From Streptomyces sp. NBC_01268 (GTDB taxonomy: Bacteria; Actinomycetota; Actinomycetes; Streptomycetales; Streptomycetaceae), in the NCBI RefSeq assembly GCF_036240795.1, contig NZ_CP108454.1, positions 6,756,001-6,820,000 of the forward strand: a stretch of DNA of 64,000 nt. The letters are read 5' to 3'. Below are positions 1 to 9,638 of this stretch, one piece after another. Numbering within the stretch: the first letter of the stretch is position 1; each line of letters opens with the position of its first letter. The translations under genes and the position numbers were made by a program. Under the pieces are notes generated by a model. That model saw only the letters and a list, made by a program, of their open reading frames with translations. It had not been told where the DNA came from and did no database searches.

Positions 1-411
1 AGCGGCCGCGACAAGGAGCGCGAGTCCTCCGCCGCGGGCCTCCAGCACAACTGGCCCTCCCAGATGAAGCGCCGGGTCTTCGAGATCCCCGTCCCCACGG
101 GCGCCTGGGACGTCAGCTACTACGAGACCAGCAACTGGAAGACCAGCCGTCTCTACGTCCAGTTCACGACCACCGCGAACGGCCTCGACAGCTACCTCCA
201 CGACAGCGGCACCAGCCGCTCCGCGCTGACCCCGGGCGTCTCCGTGGGCGACCACGACGCCGGCATCGTCGGCTGGGACTTCGTCCCGGCCCACTCCTGG
301 ACCGGGACGACCGTCAGCCGCGAGCGGCCCCGCCCCACGAGCGACATCACGGTCGACCTGACGGACCCGGCCTTCCCGCGCGTGTACGTGGTCTCGGCGA
401 CCTCGCCCTGA
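1..411 (+). CDS. C-terminal part of an unidentified protein, cut by the window start
   Basis: The reading frame is open from base 1 and ends at TGA 409-411, so the start lies outside the window. An internal ATG at 64 is inside the frame and is not likely the true start. The visible 136 residues contain a Trp/Tyr-rich stretch, then a segment near the end reading DITVDLTDPAFPRVYVV. That ending resembles extracytoplasmic C-terminal domains of Streptomyces membrane or secreted proteins of unknown role. No catalytic motif is recognised. I do not assign a function. Confidence 0.6.
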   Translation, partial: SGRDKERESSAAGLQHNWPSQMKRRVFEIPVPTGAWDVSYYETSNWKTSRLYVQFTTTANGLDSYLHDSGTSRSALTPGVSVGDHDAGIVGWDFVPAHSWTGTTVSRERPRPTSDITVDLTDPAFPRVYVVSATSP

Positions 412-446
412 CGAGCGGCTCCCGCTCCTTGTCGGCCGTCCGGCCA

Positions 447-482
447 GACAGTACTGTCCGGCGTACCTAGTCAACTCGTTGA
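447..482. promoter_or_regulatory. Two adjacent inverted repeats upstream of the NTF2-like gene
   Basis: GACAGTACTGTC (447-458) is a perfect 12-bp palindrome. Twelve bases downstream lies TCAAC-TC-GTTGA (471-482), with perfect 5-bp arms. The second ends 20 bases before the ATG at 503. Spacing and position fit an operator or operators over the promoter. The TCAAC/GTTGA type resembles sites used by MarR-like repressors, but no such regulator is encoded nearby, so this is inference. Confidence 0.45.
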
Positions 483-502
483 GTATTGAGGGGTACGTTT
501 CC

Positions 503-898
503 ATGCACCCGTTCCGCACGGCGGTCGAGGCCCGCGACATCGACGCCATCGAGGCGCTGCTCGCCGAGGACGTCGTCTTCACCAGCCCCGTCGCCTTCAA
601 GCCGTACCCCGGCAAGGCGATCACCGCCGCGATCCTGCGCGCCGTCCTGCGCGTCTTCGAGGACTTCACGTACGTGCGCGAGATCGCCGACCCCGGCGGC
701 CGCGACCACGCCCTCGTCTTCACCGCGACCGTCGGCGGCCGGCGGATCCAGGGCTGCGACTTCCTCCACTTCGACGAGGACGGCAGGATCGACGACTTCA
801 CCGTCATGGTCCGCCCGCTCTCCGCCGCCCAGGCGCTCGCCGAGGCCATGGGGGCCCAGTTCGAGCGGATCGCCCGCGAGGCGGCAGAGGTTTCCTGA
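503..898 (+). CDS. NTF2-like / SnoaL-type small protein
   Basis: A 131-residue protein beginning MHPFRTAVEARD. I chose ATG 503 because GAGGGG (488-493) sits 9 bases upstream; the TTG at 479 has no ribosome binding site. The pattern of an N-terminal helix ('AVEARDIDAIEALLAEDVVF'), a segment with 'SPVAFKPYPGK', and later strands ending 'FTVMVRPLSA' fits the cone-shaped NTF2/SnoaL fold. That fold covers ketosteroid-isomerase-like enzymes and ligand binders. The substrate cannot be read from sequence. The gene is preceded by two palindromes and followed after 55 bases by the glutaminase gene, probably separately expressed. Confidence 0.75.
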   Translation: MHPFRTAVEARDIDAIEALLAEDVVFTSPVAFKPYPGKAITAAILRAVLRVFEDFTYVREIADPGGRDHALVFTATVGGRRIQGCDFLHFDEDGRIDDFTVMVRPLSAAQALAEAMGAQFERIAREAAEVS

Positions 899-953
899 GC
901 CACGGGGAAGGATCTGTCCCGCCAGCACTCCCGCGCGACGAAGGTCCGGTGCC

Positions 954-2240
954 ATGGATCCGGTGACCGAATCCCTCAACGAGATCCACCGACGGCTCGG
1001 CGGCCTGCGGGACGGGCGGGTCGCCGACTACATTCCCGAGCTGGCCCGGGCCGATCCGGACGACTTCGGCATCGCCCTGGTCAGCATGGGCGGGCACGTG
1101 TACCGGGCCGGGAAGGCGGACAGCGCGTTCACCGTCCAGTCGGTGTCCAAGCCCTTCGTCTACGCCCTCGCGCTCGGCGACCTCGGCCCGCGCGAGACGC
1201 TGCGCCACGTCGGGGTCGAGCCCAGCGGCAACGCGTTCAACGCCATCAGCCTGGAGCCCGGCACCGGCCGCCCGGCCAACCCCATGATCAACGCCGGTGC
1301 CCTCGCCACCACCGCACTCGTACGGGCCGACGGGCCGGCGGAACGCTTCGCCCGCATCCTCGCCTGCCTGTCCGCGTTCGCCGGCCGCCCCCTCGACGTG
1401 GACGAGGACGTCTACGCCAGCGAGGCCGCCACGGGGGACCGGAACCGCGCCCTCGCCTACCTGATGCGCTCGGCCGGATCGCTGCGCGCCGACCCGGCCG
1501 AGACGGCCGACACGTACTTCCGGCAGTGCGCGGTCCGGGTCACCGCCAGCGACCTCGCCGTCATGGCCGCGACCCTCGCCAACGGCGGCCGCAACCCCGT
1601 CACCGGCGTCCGGGTCGTCGCCGAACCGGACGCGGTCCGCACCCTCGCCGTCATGGCCACCTGCGGCATGTACGACGGCGCCGGCCAGTGGCTCCTGGAC
1701 GTCGGGCTGCCCGCCAAGAGCGGCGTCTCCGGCGGCCTCATCGCCGCCAGCCCGGGGCGCTTCGGCGCCGCCGTGTACAGCCCCCCGCTCGACGCCTCCG
1801 GCAACCCGGTCCGGGCCGTGGCGGCCCTCGGCGAGATGTCGGAGCGCTTCGGGCTGCACATCATGCACAACTCCGGGCTCCACGCGGCGACGGTGACCGG
1901 CGCCGAACGCGTCGAACGCGACGGCCGGAGCATCGGCGTCGTCACCGCCCAGGGAACCCTGGAGTTCACCGAGACCGAAGCGCTCCTGTACGCCCTCCGC
2001 GACCTCACCCCGCCCACGCCCGGCCGGCTGGTCCTCGACCTGACGGCGGTCTCCCGCGTGCTCCCGGGCCCGGCGACCGCCCTGTCCGCCGTCCTGGGCG
2101 ACCTCGTCGGCCGGGGCCACCGCGTCGCCGTCGCCGCCCAGCTGACCTTCGAGGAGGCGGGGGAGGGGCACCCGCGCACCTGGGAGCTGTTCGACAGCCG
2201 GGAGTCCGCGCTGACCTGGGCGGGCGGCGACCGAGTCTGA
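954..2240 (+). CDS. glsA: Glutaminase with C-terminal STAS domain
   Basis: A 428-residue protein. Residues 1 to about 310 are a serine-type glutaminase (glutamine to glutamate plus ammonia): the catalytic Ser-x-x-Lys appears as 'QSVSKPF', followed by the family blocks 'GVEPSGNAFN', 'NPMINAGA' and 'KSGVSGG'. Residues from about 325 to the end ('GRLVLDLTAVSRVLPGPATAL') look like a STAS domain, a regulatory fold of anti-sigma-factor antagonists. The ATG at 954 fits the start of the family; the open frame extends upstream but with codon use of a shadow. The fusion suggests activity or oligomerisation is controlled through STAS. A glutamate ABC transporter lies 5.7 kb downstream; a functional link is only inferred. 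Confidence 0.9.
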   Translation: MDPVTESLNEIHRRLGGLRDGRVADYIPELARADPDDFGIALVSMGGHVYRAGKADSAFTVQSVSKPFVYALALGDLGPRETLRHVGVEPSGNAFNAISLEPGTGRPANPMINAGALATTALVRADGPAERFARILACLSAFAGRPLDVDEDVYASEAATGDRNRALAYLMRSAGSLRADPAETADTYFRQCAVRVTASDLAVMAATLANGGRNPVTGVRVVAEPDAVRTLAVMATCGMYDGAGQWLLDVGLPAKSGVSGGLIAASPGRFGAAVYSPPLDASGNPVRAVAALGEMSERFGLHIMHNSGLHAATVTGAERVERDGRSIGVVTAQGTLEFTETEALLYALRDLTPPTPGRLVLDLTAVSRVLPGPATALSAVLGDLVGRGHRVAVAAQLTFEEAGEGHPRTWELFDSRESALTWAGGDRV

Positions 2241-2374
2241 GGGGAACGGCGGCGCGGCCTTACGACAACAGCATTGACGTGTCCGGAGCGCGGCGGCTTT
2301 CATGACGCCCATCCGGAGCGCGCATGCGTCAACAGGCCGTACCCATCGGGCAGTACGTCACAAGGAACAGGCAC

Positions 2375-3802
2375 ATGACCGACACCACCGAGCTCGCCTA
2401 CCTCCCCGCCACCGAGGCGCTGCGCCGGTTCCGCGACCGCACGCTGTCGCCCGTCGAGCTGATGGGCGCCGTCATCGCCCGCGCCGAGACCGTGGAGCCG
2501 ACCGTCAACGCCCTGGCCGAGCGGACCTTCGAGGCGGCGATGGACGCCGCCCGGGCCGCCGAGGCGCGCTACGCGGGCAAGGGCGAGCCGCCGCGCCCCC
2601 TGGAGGGGCTCGCCGTCGCCACCAAGGAGGAGCAGCCGATAGCCGGCCGCCTGGCCACCGACGGCTCCCTCGCCTTCAAGGACGAGGTCGCCGACGAGAC
2701 CCACCCGGTCGTCGAGCGGGTCCTGGCCGCCGGCGGCATCGTGCACGCCCGCACCACCACGCCGGAGTTCAGCAGCGCCGCCTTCACGCAGTCCCGGCTG
2801 TGGGGCGTCACCCGCAACCCGTGGAACCCGGCCTACTCGCCGGGCGGCTCCTCGGGCGGTGCGGGCGCGGCCCTCGCGGCGGGCGAGACGACCCTCGCGA
2901 CCGGCTCCGACATCGGCGGTTCGATCCGCATCCCCGCCTCGTCCACCGGCACGGTCGGCTTCAAGCCCCCGTACGGGCGGGTGCCGGCCATGGCTCCGTT
3001 CAACCTCGACACCTACTGCCACGACGGCCCGATGGCCCGCACCGTCGCCGACTGCGCCCTGCTGCAGAACGTCATCGCCGGACCGCACCCGCTGGACGCG
3101 GTCTCGCTGCGCCCCAAGCTGGTGCTGCCGGACCGGTTCGAGGGTGCCGCGGGGCTGCGGGTCGCGCTCTCCGTCGGCCTCGGCGACTGGCCGGTCGACC
3201 CCGAGGTCGAGGCCAACACCCGGGCCGTCGCCGACGCGCTGCGCGCCGCCGGCGCGGTCGTCGAGGAGGTCGCGGTCCCGGTCACCCGGGCCCAGGTCCG
3301 CAAGGCGGCGATGATCCACTTCGGCTCGGTCTTCGGCCCGTACGTGGCCTCCGTCGCCGCCGAGCACGGCGACCTGCTCACCCCGTACGCGCGCGCCTTC
3401 GCCGAGGACACCGCCGCGTACGTGGCCGAGCCCGGCAGCTTCCTGGAGGGGCTGGTCGTGGAGGGCGAGGTGCAGGCCGCGCTCGGCACCCTGCTCGACC
3501 GGTACGACGTCCTGCTCTGCCCGACCCTCGCCATCCCGGCCTACGCCGCCGACGACGACTACACCTCGACCGAGGTCGTCGTCGACGGCGTGACCCTCGA
3601 CCACTACATGGACGCGGCCCTGACCACGGTGTTCAACATCGCGAGCCGCTGCCCGGTGCTGAGCGTGCCGTCCGGCTTCGCCTCCAGCGGGGTGCCGACC
3701 GGGGTGCAGATCGTCGGCCGCACCTACGAGGACACGACGGTGTTCCGTGCCGCCGCCGCGATCGAGGCCGTCCGCCCGTGGACCGGCATCCCGACGCTCT
3801 GA
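2375..3802 (+). CDS. Amidase-signature family hydrolase
   Basis: A 475-residue cytoplasmic protein without signal peptide. The amidase-signature Ser-cisSer-Lys triad is visible: Lys in 'AVATKEEQP', the Ser of 'SPGGSSGGAGAAL', and the nucleophile in 'GSDIGGSIRIPAS'. Length matches the family. ATG 2375 is chosen because AAGGAA (2362-2367) precedes it by 7 bases. The closest functional types are aryl- or aliphatic amidases; it is not GatA by context, since no gatB or gatC is nearby. The substrate is unknown. A GNAT gene follows after 44 bases in the same direction and could be co-transcribed. Confidence 0.88.
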   Translation: MTDTTELAYLPATEALRRFRDRTLSPVELMGAVIARAETVEPTVNALAERTFEAAMDAARAAEARYAGKGEPPRPLEGLAVATKEEQPIAGRLATDGSLAFKDEVADETHPVVERVLAAGGIVHARTTTPEFSSAAFTQSRLWGVTRNPWNPAYSPGGSSGGAGAALAAGETTLATGSDIGGSIRIPASSTGTVGFKPPYGRVPAMAPFNLDTYCHDGPMARTVADCALLQNVIAGPHPLDAVSLRPKLVLPDRFEGAAGLRVALSVGLGDWPVDPEVEANTRAVADALRAAGAVVEEVAVPVTRAQVRKAAMIHFGSVFGPYVASVAAEHGDLLTPYARAFAEDTAAYVAEPGSFLEGLVVEGEVQAALGTLLDRYDVLLCPTLAIPAYAADDDYTSTEVVVDGVTLDHYMDAALTTVFNIASRCPVLSVPSGFASSGVPTGVQIVGRTYEDTTVFRAAAAIEAVRPWTGIPTL

Positions 3803-3846
3803 CGCAACCCCGAGGCCGCTCCGCCGAGTTGAGGTAGGTTCGCCGC

Positions 3847-4371
3847 ATGACCGCACCGACCGGACCGACCGCACCCGCCTGGCCGCCGCCCGCCCCGATA
3901 CGCACCGCCCGGCTCGCGCTCCGCGCGTCCGAGGCCCGGGACCGGGCGGCGTTCGTCGAACTGTTCTCCTCACCGGACGTGGGCGCCCACACCGGCGGCG
4001 CCCGCCCGCGCGAGGAGCTCGAACGCGCGATGCCCGAGGTCCCCGGGCAGCGCCCCGGCTGCTTCGTCGTCGACCTCGACGGCACGATGATCGGCCTGGT
4101 CACCCTCGACCCGCGCACCGTGGACCGCCCGGCCCCCGGCAAGACCGAACTCGGCTACCTCTTCCTGCCGCGGGCCTGGGGCCGGGGCTACGCCGCCGAG
4201 GCCTGCGCGGCCGCCCTCGACTGGTTCACCACCGGCCACCCCGGCGAACCCGTCCTGCTCGTCACCCGGATCGCCAACACCCGCGCCCTGCGGCTCGCGG
4301 AGAAGCTGGGCTTCACCGAGGTGGAGCGCTTCGAGGCGTACGGGGCGGAGCAGTGGCTGGGGGCGCGCTGA
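3847..4371 (+). CDS. GNAT-family N-acetyltransferase
   Basis: A 174-residue protein of the RimJ/RimL-like acetyltransferase branch. The N-terminus 'IRTARLALRASEARD' is typical. The acetyl-CoA loop lies in 'ELGYLFLPRAWGRGYAAEA', with the Arg/Gln-x-x-Gly-x-Gly/Ala pattern as RAWGRGYA. The C-terminal 'NTRALRLAEKLGFTEVERF' is the final family block. It transfers acetyl from acetyl-CoA to an amine; the acceptor cannot be inferred. GAGGTAGG lies upstream of ATG 3847. Confidence 0.88.
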   Translation: MTAPTGPTAPAWPPPAPIRTARLALRASEARDRAAFVELFSSPDVGAHTGGARPREELERAMPEVPGQRPGCFVVDLDGTMIGLVTLDPRTVDRPAPGKTELGYLFLPRAWGRGYAAEACAAALDWFTTGHPGEPVLLVTRIANTRALRLAEKLGFTEVERFEAYGAEQWLGAR

Positions 4372-4458
4372 GCGCGCGCCGGCGCACCTTCATGGAGAAA
4401 CGGTGCGGGATCCGACCCGGCGACGTGGGGTCCGGCGGGAGATGAGAGGGTCGGGCGG

Positions 4459-5718
4459 GTGAGTGAGACAGCGACGAACACCCTGCAATACCGATCCGAC
4501 GGCCCCGAAGACGCCCCGGTCCTGGTCCTGGGCCCCTCCTTGGGCACCACGTGGCACATGTGGGACCGGCAGATACCGGAGCTCACCCGCGAATGGCGGG
4601 TCGTCCGCTTCGACCTGCCGGGCCACGGCGGCGCACCCGTGCAACCCGCCGGGTCGGTGGCCGAGCTCGGGGACCGGGTGCTCGCCACGCTCGACGAGCT
4701 GGGCATCCAGCGGTTCGGGTACGCGGGCTGCGCGCTCGGCGGTGCCATCGGGCTCGACCTGGCGTTGCGGGCCCCGCACCGGGTGGCCTCCCTCGCCCTG
4801 GTCGCCACCTCGCCCCGCTTCGGCACCCCCGACGAGTTCCGCCAGCGCGGGGTGATCGTGCGGACCAACGGTCTGGAGCCGATCGCCCGCACCGCGCCCG
4901 AGCAGTGGTTCACCCCGGCCTTCGCCGCCGCCCAGCCCGCCATCGTCGACTGGGCCGTGCAGATGGTCCGCACCACCGACCCCGGCTGCTACGTCGCCGG
5001 CTGCGAGGCGCTCGCCGTCTTCGACGTCCGCGAGGCCCTGGGCCGGATCGGGGTCCCCGCCCTGGTGCTGGTCGGCGCCGACGACCAGGTCACCGGCCCG
5101 GCCGAGGCCCGTACGCTCGTCGCCGGGATCGCCGACGCGCCACTGGCCGTCGTCCCGGGCGCCTCCCACCTCGCGCCCGTCGAGCAGCCGGCCGCCGTCA
5201 CCGAACTGCTCGTCGGGCACTTCGCCGGCCTCGCCTCGGACACCGGCTCCCTCACCGCCCCGCCGGTGCCGCCGGTCCCCGCCCCCGTCGTCGCCGGGGA
5301 GCCGGCCCCGGCCGCGCCCGCCGAGGACGAGGAGTCGCCGCGCCCGGACCCGTACGAGCACGGGCTCAAGCTGCGCCGGGAGGTCCTCGGCGACGCCCAC
5401 GTCGACGAGGCCCTGGCCGACGGGTTCGGCACCGACTTCCAGCGCCTGGTCACCCGCTTCGCCTGGGGCGAGGTGTGGAGCCGCGACGGCCTCGACCGGC
5501 GCACCCGCAGCGCCGTGACCCTCGCCGCGCTGATCGCCGGCGGCCACCACGACGCCCTCGCCGACCACACCCGGGCCGCCCTGCGCAACGGGCTCACCCC
5601 GGACGAGATCCGCGAGGTCCTGCTGCAGACCGCCGTCTACTGCGGACTGCCCGCGGCCGAGAGCGCGCTGCGGGTGGTCGGGCGGGTCGTCAAGGAGGAC
5701 ACCACGCCGCAGGCCTGA
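4459..5718 (+). CDS. pcaL: PcaD-PcaC fusion (enol-lactonase / carboxymuconolactone decarboxylase), nucleophile Ser replaced by Ala
   Basis: A 419-residue two-domain protein. Residues 1-260 are an alpha/beta hydrolase like 3-oxoadipate enol-lactonase; residues about 300-419 match 4-carboxymuconolactone decarboxylase ('YEHGLKLRREVLGDAHVD' to 'LLQTAVYCGLPAAESAL'). A Pro/Ala-rich linker joins them. In PcaL, both steps belong to the protocatechuate branch of the beta-ketoadipate pathway. The nucleophile elbow reads G-C-A-L-G-G instead of G-x-S-x-G-G: Ala92 (codon GCG, 4732-4734) is where Ser is expected, while the Asp (208 or 209) and His237 of the triad remain. The lactonase half may be inactive or altered. 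No other pca gene is in the window. The start is GTG 4459. Confidence 0.85.
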   Translation: MSETATNTLQYRSDGPEDAPVLVLGPSLGTTWHMWDRQIPELTREWRVVRFDLPGHGGAPVQPAGSVAELGDRVLATLDELGIQRFGYAGCALGGAIGLDLALRAPHRVASLALVATSPRFGTPDEFRQRGVIVRTNGLEPIARTAPEQWFTPAFAAAQPAIVDWAVQMVRTTDPGCYVAGCEALAVFDVREALGRIGVPALVLVGADDQVTGPAEARTLVAGIADAPLAVVPGASHLAPVEQPAAVTELLVGHFAGLASDTGSLTAPPVPPVPAPVVAGEPAPAAPAEDEESPRPDPYEHGLKLRREVLGDAHVDEALADGFGTDFQRLVTRFAWGEVWSRDGLDRRTRSAVTLAALIAGGHHDALADHTRAALRNGLTPDEIREVLLQTAVYCGLPAAESALRVVGRVVKEDTTPQA

Positions 5719-5791
5719 TCGGCCCGGGGTGTCTTCGGCCATGCGGGCCGGACCCGGCGGGAAGGGGCGGACACGCCCTAGGGTGGGTGCC

Positions 5792-6424
5792 GTGAAGCTG
5801 ACGAAGAACACGCACGCCTGTGTCCGGCTGGAGAAGGACGGGCGGTCGCTCGTCATCGATCCCGGCGCGTTCACCGAGCAGGACGCCGCGCTCGGCGCGG
5901 ACGTCCTGCTCGTCACCCACGAGCACCCCGACCACTACGACGAGGGGCGGCTGCGGGCCGCCCTGGAGGCGAACCCGGCCGCCGAGCTGTGGACGCTGCG
6001 CAGCGTCGCCGAGCAGCTGGCGGCGGCGTTCCCCGGCCGGGTCCGCACCGTCGGGCACGGCGACACCTTCACCGCGGCCGGCTTCGACGTCCAGGTCCAC
6101 GGCGAGCTGCACGCCGTGATCCACCCGGACATCCCGCGGATCACCAACGTCGGCTATCTGATCGACGGGTCCGTCTTCCACCCCGGCGACGCCCTCACCG
6201 TCCCCGACCACCCGGTGGAGACCCTGCTGCTCCCGGTGATGGCCCCCTGGAGCAAGATCTCCGAGGTCATCGACTACGTGCGCGAGGTCAAGCCGCGGCG
6301 CGCCTACGACGTCCACGACGCCCTGCTCACCGACCTCGCCCGGCCGATCTACGACCGCCAGATCGGCGCCCTCGGCGGCACCGACCACGGGCGGCTCGCT
6401 CCGGGGGCCTCCGCCGAGCTGTGA
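5792..6424 (+). CDS. Metallo-beta-lactamase-fold hydrolase (UlaG-like)
   Basis: A 210-residue cytoplasmic protein starting at GTG 5792 (MKLTKNTHACVRL). The metal-binding signature is 'LVTHEHPDHYDEG', the HxHxDH motif; further ligands are expected in 'GELHAVIH' and the C-terminal 'YDVHDAL'. The compact size and the opening 'LVIDPGAF' match the MBL-fold group related to UlaG, which includes lactonases and phosphodiesterases. The substrate is unknown. Exonuclease III follows in the same direction after 45 bases. Confidence 0.85.
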   Translation: MKLTKNTHACVRLEKDGRSLVIDPGAFTEQDAALGADVLLVTHEHPDHYDEGRLRAALEANPAAELWTLRSVAEQLAAAFPGRVRTVGHGDTFTAAGFDVQVHGELHAVIHPDIPRITNVGYLIDGSVFHPGDALTVPDHPVETLLLPVMAPWSKISEVIDYVREVKPRRAYDVHDALLTDLARPIYDRQIGALGGTDHGRLAPGASAEL

Positions 6425-6469
6425 GCCGGCTCCCGGTGACTGTCACAGGGCGCGGCTAGGCTTGCGCTC

Positions 6470-7249
6470 ATGCGCATCGCCACCTGGAACGTCAATTCGA
6501 TCACGGCCCGACTGCCCCGGCTCCTGGCCTGGCTGGAGAGCACCGGCACCGACGTGCTGTGCATCCAGGAGACCAAGTGCACCGCCGAACAGTTCCCCAC
6601 CGAGGAGCTCCGCGCGCTGGGCTACGAGTCGGTCGTCAACGCCACCGGCCGGTGGAACGGGGTCGCCCTGGTCTCCCGGGTGGGCCTGGAGGACGTCGTC
6701 ACCGGGCTGCCCGGCGGCCCCGACTACGACGGCGTGCAGGAGCCCCGGGCCATCTCCGCCACCTGCGGCGGCGTCCGCGTCTGGTCGGTCTACGTGCCGA
6801 ACGGGCGGGAGGTGGACCACGAGCACTACGCGTACAAGCTGCGCTGGCTGGAGGCGCTCAAGGCCGCCGTCGCCGACGACGCGGCGGGCGAGCGCCCCTT
6901 CGCGGTGCTCGGCGACTACAACATCGCCCCCACCGACGAGGACGTCTGGGACATCGCCGAGTTCGAGGGCGCGACCCACGTCACCGCGCCGGAGCGGGCC
7001 GCGCTCGCCGGACTGCGCGAGACCGGGCTCGGCGACGTCGTGCCCCGCCCGCTGAAGTACGCCCACCCGTACACGTACTGGGACTACCGCCAGCTGCGCT
7101 TCCCGAAGAACAAGGGCATGCGCATCGACCTGGTCTACGGCAACAAGCCCTTCGCCGAGGCCGTCAAGGACAGCTACGTCGACCGCGAGGAGCGCAAGGG
7201 CAAGGGCGCCTCCGACCACGCCCCGGTCGTCGTCGACCTCGACGTGTGA
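6470..7249 (+). CDS. xth: Exodeoxyribonuclease III
   Basis: A 259-residue endonuclease/exonuclease/phosphatase-fold enzyme of base-excision repair, cleaving DNA at abasic sites and degrading 3' ends. Family blocks are clear: 'IATWNVNSI' at the N-terminus, catalytic Glu in 'CIQETK', 'YVPNGREV', 'VLGDYNIAPTDED', 'YTYWDYR', 'RIDLVYGN', and the terminal 'SDHAPVVVDL' with the catalytic Asp-His. Length is normal. A strong hairpin lies 15 bases after the stop, so this is likely the end of its transcript. Confidence 0.95.
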   Translation: MRIATWNVNSITARLPRLLAWLESTGTDVLCIQETKCTAEQFPTEELRALGYESVVNATGRWNGVALVSRVGLEDVVTGLPGGPDYDGVQEPRAISATCGGVRVWSVYVPNGREVDHEHYAYKLRWLEALKAAVADDAAGERPFAVLGDYNIAPTDEDVWDIAEFEGATHVTAPERAALAGLRETGLGDVVPRPLKYAHPYTYWDYRQLRFPKNKGMRIDLVYGNKPFAEAVKDSYVDREERKGKGASDHAPVVVDLDV

Positions 7250-7264
7250 CCGACGGCGCCCCTC

Positions 7265-7288
7265 CCCGGCCGGCGGGTGCCGGCCGGG
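7265..7288 (+). terminator. Hairpin terminator after the exonuclease III gene
   Basis: CCCGGCCGGC, a GGGT loop and GCCGGCCGGG form a perfect 10-bp stem. There is no T-run, as usual for Streptomyces terminators. Confidence 0.7.
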
Positions 7289-7356
7289 CCGTCCGCTCCC
7301 GATGATCTCCGCGCGCCGGGTGGTGCCCCGGGAGGGTGCGGTGCGACGCTGTTCGG

Positions 7357-7794
7357 ATGAACATTCCTTTCCTGGACAACTGGCGCAAGAAGCATGATGC
7401 GGGACGTTCCCCTCTGGTCTCGGCCTTCGACCGGGACCCGGAGGGGGCCGCCGAACTGCTCGCCGAGTGCGAGCTGCTGCGCGCCCGTGCCCAGGAGGCC
7501 GGAGTGGTGCTCGACGACACGCCCCGCTCGCTGGCGGCGCTCGACCAGCTCCCGCCGCGCTGGCGGGACGACCCCGAGGAGCTGCCCTGGATCGGCAACG
7601 ACGCGGGGCTCTATCTGGGCACGGTCATCGTGCGCACGGTCGCCGCGGCCGGCTGGCGGCTGCGCCCCGACGGACAGCCCGTCGTGCTGCTGCCCTCCGG
7701 CCGCGAGGTCAACGTGGTCGAGGCCGGGCTCGACTGGGCCGCCACCGGGACCCCCGAGCTCTCCCAGGTCTACGCGGAATCGGCGGAGTACTGA
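7357..7794 (+). CDS. Conserved small hypothetical protein
   Basis: A 145-residue soluble protein beginning MNIPFLDNWRKKH. It has an acidic helical N-terminal half ('GAAELLAECELLRARAQEAG'), a central Pro/Trp-rich part ('LPPRWRDDPEELPWIGND') and a C-terminal sheet-like part. It resembles an uncharacterised Streptomyces family, possibly DUF6278; I am not sure of that label. No catalytic motif is visible. ATG 7357 is preferred to the in-frame GTG at 7336, but neither has a good ribosome binding site. It lies alone between exonuclease III and the glutamate transporter. Confidence 0.7.
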   Translation: MNIPFLDNWRKKHDAGRSPLVSAFDRDPEGAAELLAECELLRARAQEAGVVLDDTPRSLAALDQLPPRWRDDPEELPWIGNDAGLYLGTVIVRTVAAAGWRLRPDGQPVVLLPSGREVNVVEAGLDWAATGTPELSQVYAESAEY

Positions 7795-7937
7795 CGGTCC
7801 CGCCGGTCCTTCCGCAGTAAATACGGCTTATCGCGCTTATCCCGCTTTCATGCGTGTCGGCGGTGAAGTCCCTTTCCGAGCTGGATAGTTTGCGCTGACC
7901 TCGACACCAGCCGAGAGACACAGGGGCAGGGCAGCGT

Positions 7938-8687
<750 letters not shown>

Positions 8688-8701
8688 CCGGACCGGGAGC
8701 C

Positions 8702-9619
8702 ATGCAGCGTACGAAACGAACCCTCGCCGCGCTCGCCCTGCTGCTCGCCGCGCTCGGCGCCGCCACGGGCTGCGGCAGGGAGGGCAGCCCGCCGGTCAAG
8801 GGCCCCCAGCCCGGCCAACTCCCCGTCTACCAGGTGCAGTCGGGCTTCACCCTGCCCGCCTCGCCGACCTGGGAGCGGGCGAAGAAGCGCGGCCACCTGG
8901 TGGTCGGCGTCAAGGAGGACCAGCCCTACATGGGCGAGAAGGACCCCGCCACCGGCACCTACTCGGGCTTCGACATCGAGATCGCCCGCATGATGTCCGC
9001 CTCGCTCGGCTTCGACCCGGCGACCATCCGGTTCCGCACCATCGCCTCGGCCAACCGCGAGACCGCCCTGCAGAACGGCCAGATCGACTACTACGTCGGC
9101 ACCTACACCATCAACGACAACCGCAAGAAGCTGGTCGGCTTCGCCGGCCCCTACTACATGGCCGGCCAGTCGCTCCTCGTGCGCACCGACGAGAACGACA
9201 TCCACGGGCCGCAGGACCTCGACGGCAAGCGGGTCTGCTCGGCCGCCGGATCGACCCCGTACCAGCGCATCCAGAGGGAGTACCCGAAGGCCGAACTCGT
9301 CGCGTACGACACCTACTCGGTCTGCGTCGACAACCTGCTCACCTACCAGGTCGACGCCGTCACCACGGACGACACCATCCTCATGGGGTACGCGGCCAAG
9401 GTCCCCGACGAGCTCAAGCTGGCCGGGAAACCGTTCTCGAAGGAGCCCTACGGCATCGGCGTGCCGCACGACGACAACGCGCTGCGCTTCGCCCTCGACG
9501 ACGCCATCGCGGCCCACGAGAAGAACGGCGACTGGAAGAAGGCCTACGACGTGACCCTCGGCCTGTCCGGCGTGCCCGCCCCGACACCGCCCGCCATCGA
9601 CCGCTACCCGGCGAGCTGA
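8702..9619 (+). CDS. gluB: Glutamate-binding lipoprotein
   Basis: A 305-residue extracytoplasmic solute-binding protein. The signal peptide ends in a lipobox with the lipid-modified Cys24 ('GAATGC'). The mature part has family features: '[16 protein letters not shown]', '[15 protein letters not shown]', '[16 protein letters not shown]' and '[19 protein letters not shown]'. It delivers the amino acid to the GluCD permease. Only 14 bases separate it from gluA. Glutamate or a related acidic amino acid is the expected ligand from operon order rather than from identified ligand residues. Confidence 0.9.
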   Translation: MQRTKRTLAALALLLAALGAATGCGREGSPPVKGPQPGQLPVYQVQSGFTLPASPTWERAKKRGHLVVGVKEDQPYMGEKDPATGTYSGFDIEIARMMSASLGFDPATIRFRTIASANRETALQNGQIDYYVGTYTINDNRKKLVGFAGPYYMAGQSLLVRTDENDIHGPQDLDGKRVCSAAGSTPYQRIQREYPKAELVAYDTYSVCVDNLLTYQVDAVTTDDTILMGYAAKVPDELKLAGKPFSKEPYGIGVPHDDNALRFALDDAIAAHEKNGDWKKAYDVTLGLSGVPAPTPPAIDRYPAS

Positions 9620-9638
9620 GGAAGGAGCACCGCCTCCC

